From an uncultured Eubacteriales bacterium (GTDB lineage: Bacteria; Bacillota; Clostridia; Oscillospirales; Butyricicoccaceae): 31,263 nt of DNA. The notes below the pieces were generated by a model, which searched no databases, was not told the origin of the DNA, and saw nothing but the letters and a program-made list of their open reading frames with translations. Numbering within the stretch: position 1 is the stretch's first letter; each line of letters starts with the position of its first letter. This document shows positions 23,005-30,780 of the stretch, piece by piece. A program made the position numbers and the translations under genes. The stretch lies in NCBI GenBank assembly GCA_934636325.1, contig CAKUAK010000035.1, positions 1 to 31,263 on the forward strand. Direction: 5' to 3'.

Positions 23005-23050
23005 TTTTGCCGACACATTAAGGTAGAAAAGAAAGTCGCAAAGCAGTCGC

Positions 23051-23079
23051 TTGACCGACGTTTATATATATTATATAAG
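23051..23079 (+). promoter_or_regulatory. Candidate promoter before rpsG
   Basis: TTGACC, 17-bp spacer, TATAAG, in the 155-nt rpsL-rpsG gap. It overlaps an imperfect hairpin. Confidence 0.55.
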
Positions 23080-23089
23080 TAAACGGGTC
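23053..23089 (+). promoter_or_regulatory. Imperfect hairpin in rpsL-rpsG spacer (possible S7 autoregulatory site)
   Basis: Outer GACC/GGTC and GTTTA/TAAAC arms with an AT-rich inner stem. In E. coli the rpsL-rpsG spacer binds S7 for feedback control; whether this clostridial hairpin does so is inference. Confidence 0.35.
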
Positions 23090-23159
23090 ATGGCGCTGAC
23101 AAAAGCAGAAGTTACTTTTGAGTACCTATGAAATCATTTCTATGAAGGAGGGAAGCAAA

Positions 23160-23630
23160 GTGCCCAGAAGAGGATTTGTCCCTGTAAGGGATGTTCTTCC
23201 GGATCCGCTTTACAACTCTAAGCTTGTTACCAAGCTTATCAACAACATCATGCTCGACGGTAAGAAGGGCGTTGCCCAGAAGATCGTTTATGATGCTTTT
23301 GAAATTGTAAAAGAAAAGACCCAGAAAGATCCTGCCGAAGTTTTCGAGCAGGCTATGGAGGCCGTTATGCCCGCCCTGGAGATTAAGGCCAGGCGTGTCG
23401 GCGGCGCCACATATCAGGTTCCTATGGAGGTCAGGCCTGAAAGAAGGCAGACCCTTGGCCTGCGCTGGATAACAACATATTCCAGGGCCAGGAACGAAAG
23501 AACAATGAAAGAGCGCCTTGCCGGCGAGATTCTTGACGCTATCAACGGCACAGGCGGAGCGGTCAAAAAGCGTGAGGATACTCACAAGATGGCTGAAGCC
23601 AATAAGGCTTTTGCTCATTTCCGCTGGTAA
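23160..23630 (+). CDS. rpsG: 30S ribosomal protein S7
   Basis: A 156-residue S7, the primary binder that nucleates the 30S head; the length is exactly typical. Conserved start PRRG followed by DVLPDPLYNSKLVTKLINN, then the beta-hairpin (GGATYQVPMEVRPERRQTLG) and the C-terminal KREDTHKMAEANKAFAHFRW. The start is GTG at 23160, not the upstream ATG at 23118: AAGGAGGG sits 7 nt before the GTG, and family members begin with MPRRG. Followed by fusA after 31 nt. Confidence 0.97.
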   Translation: MPRRGFVPVRDVLPDPLYNSKLVTKLINNIMLDGKKGVAQKIVYDAFEIVKEKTQKDPAEVFEQAMEAVMPALEIKARRVGGATYQVPMEVRPERRQTLGLRWITTYSRARNERTMKERLAGEILDAINGTGGAVKKREDTHKMAEANKAFAHFRW

Positions 23631-23661
23631 TTTTTAAACCACCGTTGAAAGGAGAACGTAG

Positions 23662-25731
23662 ATGCCAAGGCAATATCCTTTGGAATTGACAAGAAATATT
23701 GGTATCATGGCTCACATAGACGCCGGTAAAACAACAACGACAGAGCGTATCCTGTTCTATACCGGAGTTAACCATAAGATCGGTGAGACCCATGACGGCA
23801 CCGCAACCATGGACTTTATGGAGCAGGAGCAGGAGAGGGGCATCACCATCACATCCGCAGCTACTACCTGCGTATGGAAGGGTAACAGGATAAACATCAT
23901 CGACACTCCGGGTCACGTTGACTTTACGGTCGAAGTTGAGCGTTCGCTCCGTGTTCTCGACGGTTCTGTTACGGTTTTGTGTGCAAAGGGCGGTGTTGAG
24001 CCCCAGTCTGAGACAGTTTGGCATCAGGCTGATAAATATGGCGTCCCCAGAATGGCCTATGTAAACAAGATGGACATCATGGGCGCCGATTTCTATAGAG
24101 TAGTCGACATGATGAAGGACAGGCTCAAGTGTAATGCTGTGCCTATCCAGCTGCCTATCGGTTCTGAAGATACCTTTAAGGGTATCGTCGACCTGGTCGA
24201 AATGAAGGCTTATGTCTATTATGACAACCAGGGCAAGGATATCAGGGTCGAAGAGATCCCCGACGACCTCAAGGAAAAAGCAGAAGATTACCGTACGAAC
24301 ATGCTTGAGGCCATCTCGGAGTTTGACGATGAGCTCATGATGAAGTACCTCGAGGGCGAAGAGATCCCCGAAGAGGACATCAAGAAGGCTCTCAGGGCAG
24401 CTACCCTGGCCGTCAAGATCGTGCCTGTCACATGCGGTACGTCTTACAGAAACAAGGGCGTCCAGAAGCTCCTGGATGCTATCGTAGATTACATGCCCTC
24501 GCCTCTTGACAAGAAGGCCATCGAGGGCATTAACCCCGACACAGGTGAAGAGGACTGCCGCCATCCCTCTGATGACGAGCCCTTCTCGGCTCTGGCATTC
24601 AAGATCATGACAGACCCCTATGTCGGAAAGCTCTGCTTCTTCAGGGTCTATTCCGGTACAGTCGCAACAGGCTCGGCCGTGCTCAACTCTTCCAAGGGCA
24701 AGAGAGAGCGTATCGGCCGTATCCTCCTGATGCATGCTAACCACCGTGAAGACCTTGATATGGCATACTCGGGCGATATCGCCGCTGCCGTCGGTCTTAA
24801 GGATACAACGACAGGCGACACGCTCTGCACAGAAAAAGCCCCCATCATCCTCGAGTCGATGGAGTTCCCCGATCCTGTTATCAGGGTCGCTATCGAGCCC
24901 AAGACAAAGGCCGGTCAGGAGAAGATGGGTCTGGCCCTCGCCAAGCTGGCTGAGGAAGACCCGACCTTCAAGACCTATACCGATGAGGAAACGGGACAGA
25001 CCATCATCGCCGGTATGGGCGAGCTCCACCTTGAAATCATCGTCGACAGACTTCTGCGCGAGTTCAAGGTAGAGGCCAATGTCGGTAATCCCCAGGTCGC
25101 ATACAAAGAGACCATCCGCAAGTCGGCAGATGTCGATCAGAAGTATGCACGTCAGTCGGGCGGTAAGGGCCAGTACGGTCACGTTAAGATCATTGTTGAG
25201 CCCAACGAGCCCGGCAAGGGTTACGAGTTCATCAACAAGGTCGTCGGCGGCGCTATTCCGAAGGAATACATCCCCGCTGTCGATCAGGGTATTCAGGGCG
25301 CCATGCAGTCGGGTGTTCTGGCGGGCTATCCCGTCGTTGACTGCAAGGTCACACTGTATGATGGATCTTATCACGAGGTCGACTCCTCTGAAATGGCCTT
25401 TAAGATCGCCGGCTCCATGGCCTTCAAAGAGGCTATGAAGAAGGCCGATCCCGTCCTGACAGAGCCTATCATGAAGGTCTCGGTCATCGTCCCCGAAGAG
25501 TACATGGGCGATGTCATCGGCGACCTCAGCTCCCGCCGTGGTCAGATCCAGGGCATGGAAGCTCGCGGCGGCGCTCAGCAGATCAATGCTTTCGTCCCGC
25601 TGTCCGAGATGTTCGGCTACGCCACCGATATGCGTTCGCGCACACAGGGCCGCGGCCAGTACACAATGGAACCCAGCCACTACAGCGAAGTTCCCAAGAG
25701 CATCCAGGATAAACTCGTAGAAAAGCGCTAA
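23662..25731 (+). CDS. fusA: Elongation factor G
   Basis: A 689-residue translocation GTPase. G1 is AHIDAGKTTTTE, switch I ends at QERGITITSAA, G3 is DTPGHVDF and G4 is NKMD. Domains II-V follow with no gap, including the domain IV loop region (ARQSGGKGQYGHV). Residues around the fusidic-acid pocket (DFTVEVERSLRV) look wild type. AAAGGAG ribosome site upstream. Its length and motif spacing fit canonical EF-G and not the tetracycline-protection relatives. Confidence 0.97.
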   Translation: MPRQYPLELTRNIGIMAHIDAGKTTTTERILFYTGVNHKIGETHDGTATMDFMEQEQERGITITSAATTCVWKGNRINIIDTPGHVDFTVEVERSLRVLDGSVTVLCAKGGVEPQSETVWHQADKYGVPRMAYVNKMDIMGADFYRVVDMMKDRLKCNAVPIQLPIGSEDTFKGIVDLVEMKAYVYYDNQGKDIRVEEIPDDLKEKAEDYRTNMLEAISEFDDELMMKYLEGEEIPEEDIKKALRAATLAVKIVPVTCGTSYRNKGVQKLLDAIVDYMPSPLDKKAIEGINPDTGEEDCRHPSDDEPFSALAFKIMTDPYVGKLCFFRVYSGTVATGSAVLNSSKGKRERIGRILLMHANHREDLDMAYSGDIAAAVGLKDTTTGDTLCTEKAPIILESMEFPDPVIRVAIEPKTKAGQEKMGLALAKLAEEDPTFKTYTDEETGQTIIAGMGELHLEIIVDRLLREFKVEANVGNPQVAYKETIRKSADVDQKYARQSGGKGQYGHVKIIVEPNEPGKGYEFINKVVGGAIPKEYIPAVDQGIQGAMQSGVLAGYPVVDCKVTLYDGSYHEVDSSEMAFKIAGSMAFKEAMKKADPVLTEPIMKVSVIVPEEYMGDVIGDLSSRRGQIQGMEARGGAQQINAFVPLSEMFGYATDMRSRTQGRGQYTMEPSHYSEVPKSIQDKLVEKR

Positions 25732-25758
25732 ATAAGGCCGCTTTCCGCGAAATAACGG

Positions 25759-25787
25759 TTGCTTTTTTTAAGACAATCGTATAAAAT
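25759..25787 (+). promoter_or_regulatory. Promoter of tuf
   Basis: TTGCTT, 17-bp spacer, TAAAAT, in the 114-nt fusA-tuf gap; the spacer starts with a T-run. Gives tuf an extra transcript beyond the str operon. Confidence 0.6.
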
Positions 25788-25845
25788 ATGAGTTAGCTAC
25801 TCACTCAAACAAATTAGATATTTGTTATCATAAGGAGGAAGAACA

Positions 25846-27048
25846 ATGGCTAAGGCTAAATTTGAAAGAACCAAACCCCATGTCAACATCGGCACCATCG
25901 GCCACGTTGACCACGGTAAGACATCCCTGACAGCTGCTATCACAAAGGTTCTTGCTTTTTCCGGCAAGGCTAAGTATGAAGCTTATGACGCTATCGACAA
26001 GGCTCCCGAAGAGAGAGAGCGCGGCATCACGATCAATACAGCTCACGTTGAGTACGAGACAGAGAAGCGTCACTATGCTCACGTTGACTGCCCGGGCCAC
26101 GCCGACTACATCAAGAACATGATCACCGGCGCTGCTCAGATGGACGGCGCTATCCTGGTCATCGCTGCTTCCGATGGTCCTATGGCTCAGACAAGAGAGC
26201 ACATCCTGCTGGCCCGTCAGGTCGGCGTTCCTGCTATCGTAGTATTCCTGAACAAGTGCGATCAGGTCGATGACGAAGAGCTGCTCGAGCTGGTCGAGAT
26301 GGAAGTTCGTGAGCTTCTGTCCACATATGACTTCCCCGGCGACGAGGTCCCTGTCATCCGCGGTTCCGCTCTGAAGGCTCTGGAGTGCCAGTCCACAGAT
26401 CCCAGCGATCCTGCTTATGCCTGCATCCTCGAGCTTATGGATGCCGTTGACAGCTATATCCCCACACCTGAGAGAAAGGCTGACCAGCCCTTCCTGATGC
26501 CTGTTGAAGACGTCTTCACCATCACAGGCCGTGGTACAGTTGCTACCGGCCGTGTTGAGAGAGGCGTTCTGCAGCTCAACTCCGAAGTCGAGATCGTCGG
26601 CCTTATGGATGCTCCTAAGAAGACCGTCGTTACCGGCATCGAGATGTTCCGCAAGCTGCTTGACTTCGCAGAAGCCGGCGACAACATCGGCTGCCTGCTC
26701 CGTGGTATCAACAAGACCGACATCGAAAGAGGTCAGGTTCTTGCTAAGCCCGGCACGATCCATCCCCACACAAAGTTCACCGGCCAGGTTTACGTCCTGA
26801 CAAAGGATGAAGGCGGCCGTCATACACCTTTCTTCAACAACTATCGTCCTCAGTTCTATTTCAGAACAACAGACGTTACAGGTGTTATCACACTTCCCGA
26901 AGGCGTTGAGATGTGCATGCCCGGCGACAACGTTGATATGAACGTTGAGCTGATCACACCGATCGCTATCGAGAAGGGCCTCCGTTTCGCTATCCGGGAG
27001 GGCGGCAGCACAGGTGGTTCCGGCGTCGTTATCGACATCCAGGAGTAA
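25846..27048 (+). CDS. tuf: Elongation factor Tu
   Basis: A 400-residue EF-Tu that delivers aminoacyl-tRNA. G1 is GHVDHGKTS, switch I RGITINTAHVEYE, G3 DCPGHADY and G4 NKCD. Domains II and III are complete. One oddity: the near-universal C-terminal REGGRTVGAGVV appears as REGGSTGGSGVV, replacing the residues equivalent to E. coli Arg381 and Val383 (Thr382 is kept), and the protein ends IDIQE. Ribosome site AAGGAGG upstream. A strong terminator follows, closing the block. Confidence 0.98.
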   Translation: MAKAKFERTKPHVNIGTIGHVDHGKTSLTAAITKVLAFSGKAKYEAYDAIDKAPEERERGITINTAHVEYETEKRHYAHVDCPGHADYIKNMITGAAQMDGAILVIAASDGPMAQTREHILLARQVGVPAIVVFLNKCDQVDDEELLELVEMEVRELLSTYDFPGDEVPVIRGSALKALECQSTDPSDPAYACILELMDAVDSYIPTPERKADQPFLMPVEDVFTITGRGTVATGRVERGVLQLNSEVEIVGLMDAPKKTVVTGIEMFRKLLDFAEAGDNIGCLLRGINKTDIERGQVLAKPGTIHPHTKFTGQVYVLTKDEGGRHTPFFNNYRPQFYFRTTDVTGVITLPEGVEMCMPGDNVDMNVELITPIAIEKGLRFAIREGGSTGGSGVVIDIQE

Positions 27049-27064
27049 TTTAATACTTCTTTAG

Positions 27065-27096
27065 AAAAAGACGAACCTTCGGGTTCGTCTTTTTTA
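27065..27096 (+). terminator. Rho-independent terminator of tuf
   Basis: A perfect 13-bp stem (27065-27077 with 27082-27094), UUCG tetraloop and a T-run. A textbook intrinsic terminator, 16 nt after the tuf stop. Confidence 0.95.
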
Positions 27097-27214
27097 TTTT
27101 AATGTGTTAATGTATTATATGGCTATTATGTATAATAACATAAAAATTAATTGTTAAAAATAAACAAATATAATCTAATTCTAATTTTTATATTGCTTTT
27201 TAAAGTGATATGCT

Positions 27215-27252
27215 AATTTGCACAATGTAATTCGAATTACATTGTGCAAATT
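27215..27252. repeat. 38-bp perfect palindrome
   Basis: The two 19-nt halves (27215-27233 and 27234-27252) are exact reverse complements with no spacer; the centre is ATTCGAAT. It lies in AT-rich non-coding DNA between the tuf terminator and a truncated gene remnant. No T-run follows on either strand, so it is not an ordinary terminator. Upstream, 27097-27214 is AT-rich with nothing recognisable. Confidence 0.9.
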
Positions 27253-27599
27253 TATCAACCAATGATGGAGATGTAGGGCATCAAGTAGTCTCTGGTTCAC
27301 AGATTTATACGCTTGCTAATTATGTAGACCCTTCGTTAGTTGGGTTGGCTGAACGAGCTATTGAAATTGCATCCTCTTCAGATTACGACCCATATGGTAT
27401 TGATACACATCTAAATGAGGCAGTAATAGTAAGTCAGCCAGGAACAAAGTATTAAAAGAGAGTAATTGGAGAAACTGGTCCTGGAAATAATGCACATGCA
27501 ACAACACAAGCTTATTATACATCCAATAATGCATCTACTCAAGGGACAGGATATGATACCACTTATGCAGAGTTATCTACAGCTTGGTATGGATCAGGT
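27231..27599 (+). pseudogene. Unrecognised gene remnant, truncated at both ends with an internal stop
   Basis: A frame with protein-like composition but no start codon runs from inside the 38-bp palindrome. It reads STNDGDVGHQVVSGSQIYTL and continues to TAA at 27453-27455, then on in the same frame (VIGETGPGNNAHATTQAYYT) until about 27599, where sequence from a different element begins. It is Thr/Ser/Asn/Tyr-rich, which suggests a surface or phage-like protein, but I do not recognise it. Base composition is far more AT-rich than the chromosomal genes beside it. Most likely a dead fragment left by successive insertions. Confidence 0.55.
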
Positions 27600-27761
27600 G
27601 TCCCCATAATCAAGGACAATGCAGTTGCCGTCCTCATAGCAACAGCACTCCCGGCGTATCAGGCTGGCCGCCTGTTTCCTCTGTGCCGGTGTCATGCGGT
27701 AAAGGGAACCGTCCGGCCTGTGTTCCGGCGGTGGCAAGTCTTTATAGGGGTTATCTCTCAT
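27594..27761 (-). pseudogene. Cysteine-rich VLP protein of a conjugative element, 3'-truncated
   Basis: The frame begins MRDNPYKDLPPPEHRPDG and continues TPAQRKQAASLIRRECCCYE, then DGNCIVLDYG. This matches the N-terminal half of the Cys-rich VLP proteins found in Tn1549-like conjugative elements near mobilisation genes. Such proteins are ~100+ residues; here only 55 remain, and the TGA stop comes from foreign sequence at a junction near 27599. Start: GGAGGG 4-5 nt before ATG 27761. Upstream (27762-27956) the frame stays open without a good start and holds tandem palindromes. Recognition is from motif memory, not a search. Confidence 0.65.
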
Positions 27762-27857
27762 GCGTTCCCTCCATTTTTCGCTTTTGCCGTTCGCCCCGAA
27801 AAGGCTTCCTGCCTCATTCCTGCGGCGTGTTCCGGCGTTGGCACGCTCCCCGCAGCT

Positions 27858-27904
27858 TCTGGACACTTGTCCCGAAGTGACCTCTGGACAAATTGTCCAG
27901 AAGT
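27858..27904. repeat. Tandem palindromes upstream of the truncated VLP gene
   Basis: Copy 2 is TCTGGACAAATTGTCCAGA (27883-27901), a perfect 9-bp-arm palindrome. Copy 1 (27858-27875) is GGACA-CT-TGTCC with near-matching flanks. Both are followed by GAAGT, and their starts are 25 nt apart. Candidate operator pair or transfer-origin structure. The surrounding stretch 27762-28063 has no gene I can support. Confidence 0.6.
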
Positions 27905-28063
27905 CCGGCTCCTTGCGGTGCTTCCCCGGCTGGGGTATTCCTTTTCGGACGGTCATTCGGTTTTCAAGGTGCAGCTCATCGATGAACTACCACAAGTCTA
28001 CACTTTTTCGACCGCCTGTGCCGTATATCCATAAGGTAGGAAATCACCTCAGAAAACTCGCTA

Positions 28064-28092
28064 TTTCCACGCTCTCGGAATTGCGATATAAT
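28064..28092 (+). promoter_or_regulatory. Promoter before the DUF3139-like gene
   Basis: TTTCCA, 17-bp spacer, perfect TATAAT. Confidence 0.5.
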
Positions 28093-28108
28093 AAAAATAA
28101 CGGAACAA

Positions 28109-28122
28109 CAAATCGGGATTTG
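28109..28122. promoter_or_regulatory. Inverted repeat just after the predicted transcription start
   Basis: CAAATC-GG-GATTTG, perfect 6-bp arms, ~10 nt downstream of the expected +1. Possible operator. Confidence 0.3.
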
Positions 28123-28140
28123 ACGAAGGAGTGTGATGGC

Positions 28141-28173
28141 TTGAAAAATACCAGCTTGAAGATTGTTAATTAA
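28141..28173 (+). CDS. Possible 10-residue leader peptide
   Basis: TTG start 9 nt after AAGGAG, peptide MKNTSLKIVN, then TAA, 31 nt before the DUF3139-like gene. It could be a regulatory leader or a remnant of a longer gene; an ATG two codons upstream runs into TGA. Too short to judge by composition. Confidence 0.25.
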   Translation: MKNTSLKIVN

Positions 28174-28204
28174 GCCAACTGCCGGTTGACAAAGGAGCGA
28201 TTGT

Positions 28205-28528
28205 ATGAAAAAGAAGTTGATTATAGGTATTTGTATTTTCCTGGCAGTCATTATTTCAGGCAGTTTCTTATATGTTGGCATTGGCAAAAAAACCATTGAA
28301 AACAAAATGTGGGACTACCTAAAACAAGAGAACTACAGCGAAACAGACATACAGAGCATTGAGGTAAAACACTCATTTGCTAACATCCTACTTTCCTACA
28401 ATGAGTGGACTATTGATGTGGTCTATAAAGATGAGCCGACTTCGGTTTACAACTACACACTGAGAGACGGTAATATTGTTGAGAGTGGAGTATCCGGTAC
28501 TACTGATAAAGAAAAATTGAAGCATTGA
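28205..28528 (+). CDS. Small membrane-anchored DUF3139-like protein
   Basis: A 107-residue protein with a Lys-rich start and one hydrophobic segment (LIIGICIFLAVIISGSFLYV, residues ~5-24), followed by a small exported domain. The pattern of an ENKMWDYL helix, SETDIQSIEVKHSF, then WTIDVVYKDEP resembles DUF3139, a family of small Firmicutes proteins of unknown function. No lipobox Cys is present, so a signal anchor is more likely than a lipoprotein. GGAG lies upstream of the ATG. It is flanked by its own promoter and a strong terminator and is probably cargo within the mobile region. Function unknown. Confidence 0.65.
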   Translation: MKKKLIIGICIFLAVIISGSFLYVGIGKKTIENKMWDYLKQENYSETDIQSIEVKHSFANILLSYNEWTIDVVYKDEPTSVYNYTLRDGNIVESGVSGTTDKEKLKH

Positions 28529-28618
28529 TTGACTGACCAATTCCGATTTATCTATCCCAATCCTCAAAATCCCTGATATTTCAAGGAAAATCGCGGTTTT
28601 AATGCTCCGTTTTCGACT

Positions 28619-28673
28619 GCTTTCCCTTGTTTTTGCCCTTATCCGGCAAAACAAGGGAAAGCTTTTCTTTTTT
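28619..28673 (+). terminator. Strong terminator between the DUF3139-like gene and the integrase
   Basis: An 18-bp stem with one bulged T (28619-28637 with 28645-28662), 7-nt loop, followed by TTTTCTTTTTT. It reaches the integrase stop codon, which is convergent. Confidence 0.9.
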
Positions 28674-29967
28674 ACTCGCCGACCACCTTATCCAGCAGTC
28701 TTGCGGAGGAGCGTTTTGCTTCCTTTGTCGCGTGTGCGTAGATATTCATCGTGGTACTCACATCCGCATGTCCCAGAAGTTCCTGAACGTCCTTTGGCTG
28801 TGCGCCGTTTGAGAGCAGGTTACTCGTGAACGTGTGTCTGAGTGTATGGAAATGGAAGTCCTCAAGGCCCGGAACCTTCTCCTGCGCTGTCCTGCACATG
28901 ATGCTGACTGTGCTTGCGGATTCATAAGCCCCGTCGGGACGGAGGCAGACGAAGGAGAGTTCCTTGTAATCCTCCGGCACTTCTTCCGCCATACCCAGTG
29001 TGTACAGCTCGTAGTAGCTGCGGCCCTTCTCCTGTACCTCTTTGCAGTAGTTTAGACTGTAAAGCTCTCCGTACTTGAAGCGGTTTAAGTGCTGTTCCTT
29101 CTTCGCTTCTTTCAGGATCTCTGCCAGCGTGTCGCAGAAGTCCACCGTGCGAATCTTGCTCCGCTTGGTGGGGCCAATCTCCGTCTTGTGCCTTGCCCCG
29201 TTGTACCGCATACTGCGCCGTACCGTGATGACCTGTTCTTTCAGGTCGATGTCCTGCCAGGTCAGCGCACACACTTCTCCGATACGAAGCCCGGTGAAGT
29301 AGGCGATCTGAATGGGGAGAAGCGCCGGATTGCTCTTCTTTTTGAGCCAGTCCGTCAGAGCTACATACTGCTCATAGGTAATGGTGGGAACAGCCAGCTC
29401 GTCGCTGTTGTCGTCCGAGAACAGTTCGTAGCTTTCCTGCTTCTTCCGCATGACCACGTACTGCATGGGATTGTAACTTCAGAGCCGCTTGGGGAATACC
29501 GCAAACCGGAACGCTCCCTGCAGCACCGCCGAGAAGAGGCGCATATAGCCTTTGCTGATGGGCTTTACCTCTTTTCCGTTCGCATCCATCCCTCCGAAGG
29601 AGAGCAGATCAAGAAACGATTGCAGATGCTCCGGGGTGACGGTTTTCAGCTTTCTCTCTCCAATGGGAAACTGCTTGATGCGTCCCACCGTTCCCTGATA
29701 CGCAGATACCGTTCCGTTGCTGAGACTGCCGGGTTTCAGTTCTTCCTCCACCCACATATCCAGGAGCTGTCCCACAGTGACATTTTCGGACTTTGCCACG
29801 AACTTCTTCGCCTCATAATCCTCCATCGCCTTGCGGAGCATGGCTTCCGTCTCGCTCTTGCTTGCTGTTCCCGCAAACTCCCGCTGTACCAGCTTCCCGC
29901 TTTCATCTTCCACATAGAAGCGGTAGTACCACTTGCTTCCTTTCTTTCTCACCGAACCTTTTGCCAG
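28672..29967 (-). pseudogene. int: Tyrosine integrase (Tn1549/Tn916 type), interrupted by an in-frame TGA
   Basis: The locus would encode ~431 residues. N-terminal part: arm-binding domain (KGSKWYYRFYVEDESGKLVQ) and core-binding domain, ending FRFAVFPKRL at a TGA (29479-29481). The same frame resumes SYNPMQYVVMRKKQ and carries the whole catalytic domain: Arg in TGLRIGE, His-x-x-Arg in HTLRHT, His in LGHADVS and Tyr in MNIYAHA. So one nonsense codon separates two otherwise intact halves. The expected first residues (MAKGSV) would begin at CTG 29967, 12 nt after GGAG; the only standard in-frame start nearby is GTG 29952, 27 nt from that site. The element is likely unable to excise on its own unless read-through occurs or another integrase acts. 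Confidence 0.85.
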
Positions 29968-30061
29968 AGATATATTATTCTCCTTTCTAGCCGTGGCAGC
30001 CGGGTCTGTGACATATACGCTTTATTCGTTATCGGCTGAGATCAGCCGGTAAACTCTGTTG

Positions 30062-30727
30062 TCAAGGTGCCACGGATTCGTCTTTTTCCGGAAGCCTACT
30101 CAATGCTTCCTGCTTGATCCCGAGGAGGTCTCCAATCTTTACATTGGTGCGTCCCTCATCGTAGATATGTAAAAGACCGTCCATAAATCGTTTCATATCT
30201 TCTACGGGTGCTTCCATCTCTTTGCGATAGACCTTCTCCGTGATTGCGCCGGATTCTATCGCATACCGCCTCAGAGATTCTTTCAGTCCTTCATCCTCTG
30301 CGATCTTGTCTACCGCTTTCATTGCCGCTGCGAAGTGCTCGCAGAACAGGGCATAGAGATCGACGATCTCACCGAGGAAGGTGGTCAGGAGCTGCTGGTG
30401 CGGCTGTCCCTGTACGGCACTTGTCATGCTGTCAAGGTAATCCGAAATGTGCTGCTCGATAGCCTTCTTGCAGAGGGTATAGCTGTCGTACTCCTTGGCG
30501 TCGGATTTACCTGTCAGCCATTCCGGTGTCGTTTCCAGAGCGTCCGCAATCGGCACGATGAGGATCGTTCTTTCCGGATCAACGCCGCCTGTCTCGTATC
30601 TCTGAATGGTAGATTTGTTTACGCTCAGACGGTCTCCGAGCTGGCTCATGGACAGCCGCAGTTCCGTCCTGCGTTCTCTTATTCTTTCACCGACCTGTTT
30701 TGCGGTGAAGCTGTTATCTTTTGTCAT
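30062..30727 (-). CDS. XRE-family repressor-like regulator of the integrative element
   Basis: A 221-residue protein. An N-terminal Cro/CI helix-turn-helix spans ~residues 10-65 (GERIRERRTELRLSMSQLGD, then NKSTIQRYETG). A helical C-terminal region (~90-220) has no recognised domain. I place the start at ATG 30727, with GAGGTG 9 nt upstream; ATG 30763 lies across the promoter region. It is divergent from the excisionase-like gene, and both promoters carry CGTTGCA repeats, so it probably represses one or both (inference). The integrase gene follows on the same strand after ~95 nt. Confidence 0.85.
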   Translation of the reverse strand: MTKDNSFTAKQVGERIRERRTELRLSMSQLGDRLSVNKSTIQRYETGGVDPERTILIVPIADALETTPEWLTGKSDAKEYDSYTLCKKAIEQHISDYLDSMTSAVQGQPHQQLLTTFLGEIVDLYALFCEHFAAAMKAVDKIAEDEGLKESLRRYAIESGAITEKVYRKEMEAPVEDMKRFMDGLLHIYDEGRTNVKIGDLLGIKQEALSRLPEKDESVAP

Positions 30728-30751
30728 AGGCTTATTCACCTCGCTGACGTT

Positions 30752-30780
30752 AGTATAGCACACGTCGTTGCAGTTTGCAA
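30752..30780 (-). promoter_or_regulatory. Promoter of the XRE regulator gene
   Basis: Minus strand: TTGCAA (30775-30780), 17-bp spacer, TATACT (30752-30757). A CGTTGCA motif lies in the spacer and TTGCA-GTT-TGCAA (30768-30780) overlaps the -35. Confidence 0.6.

Noticed and set aside
27584..28173. Plus-strand open frames across the VLP remnant region (98-137 codons)
   Set aside because: They run opposite the recognisable VLP frame, have no convincing ribosome sites and show Pro/Arg/Cys-rich shadow composition.
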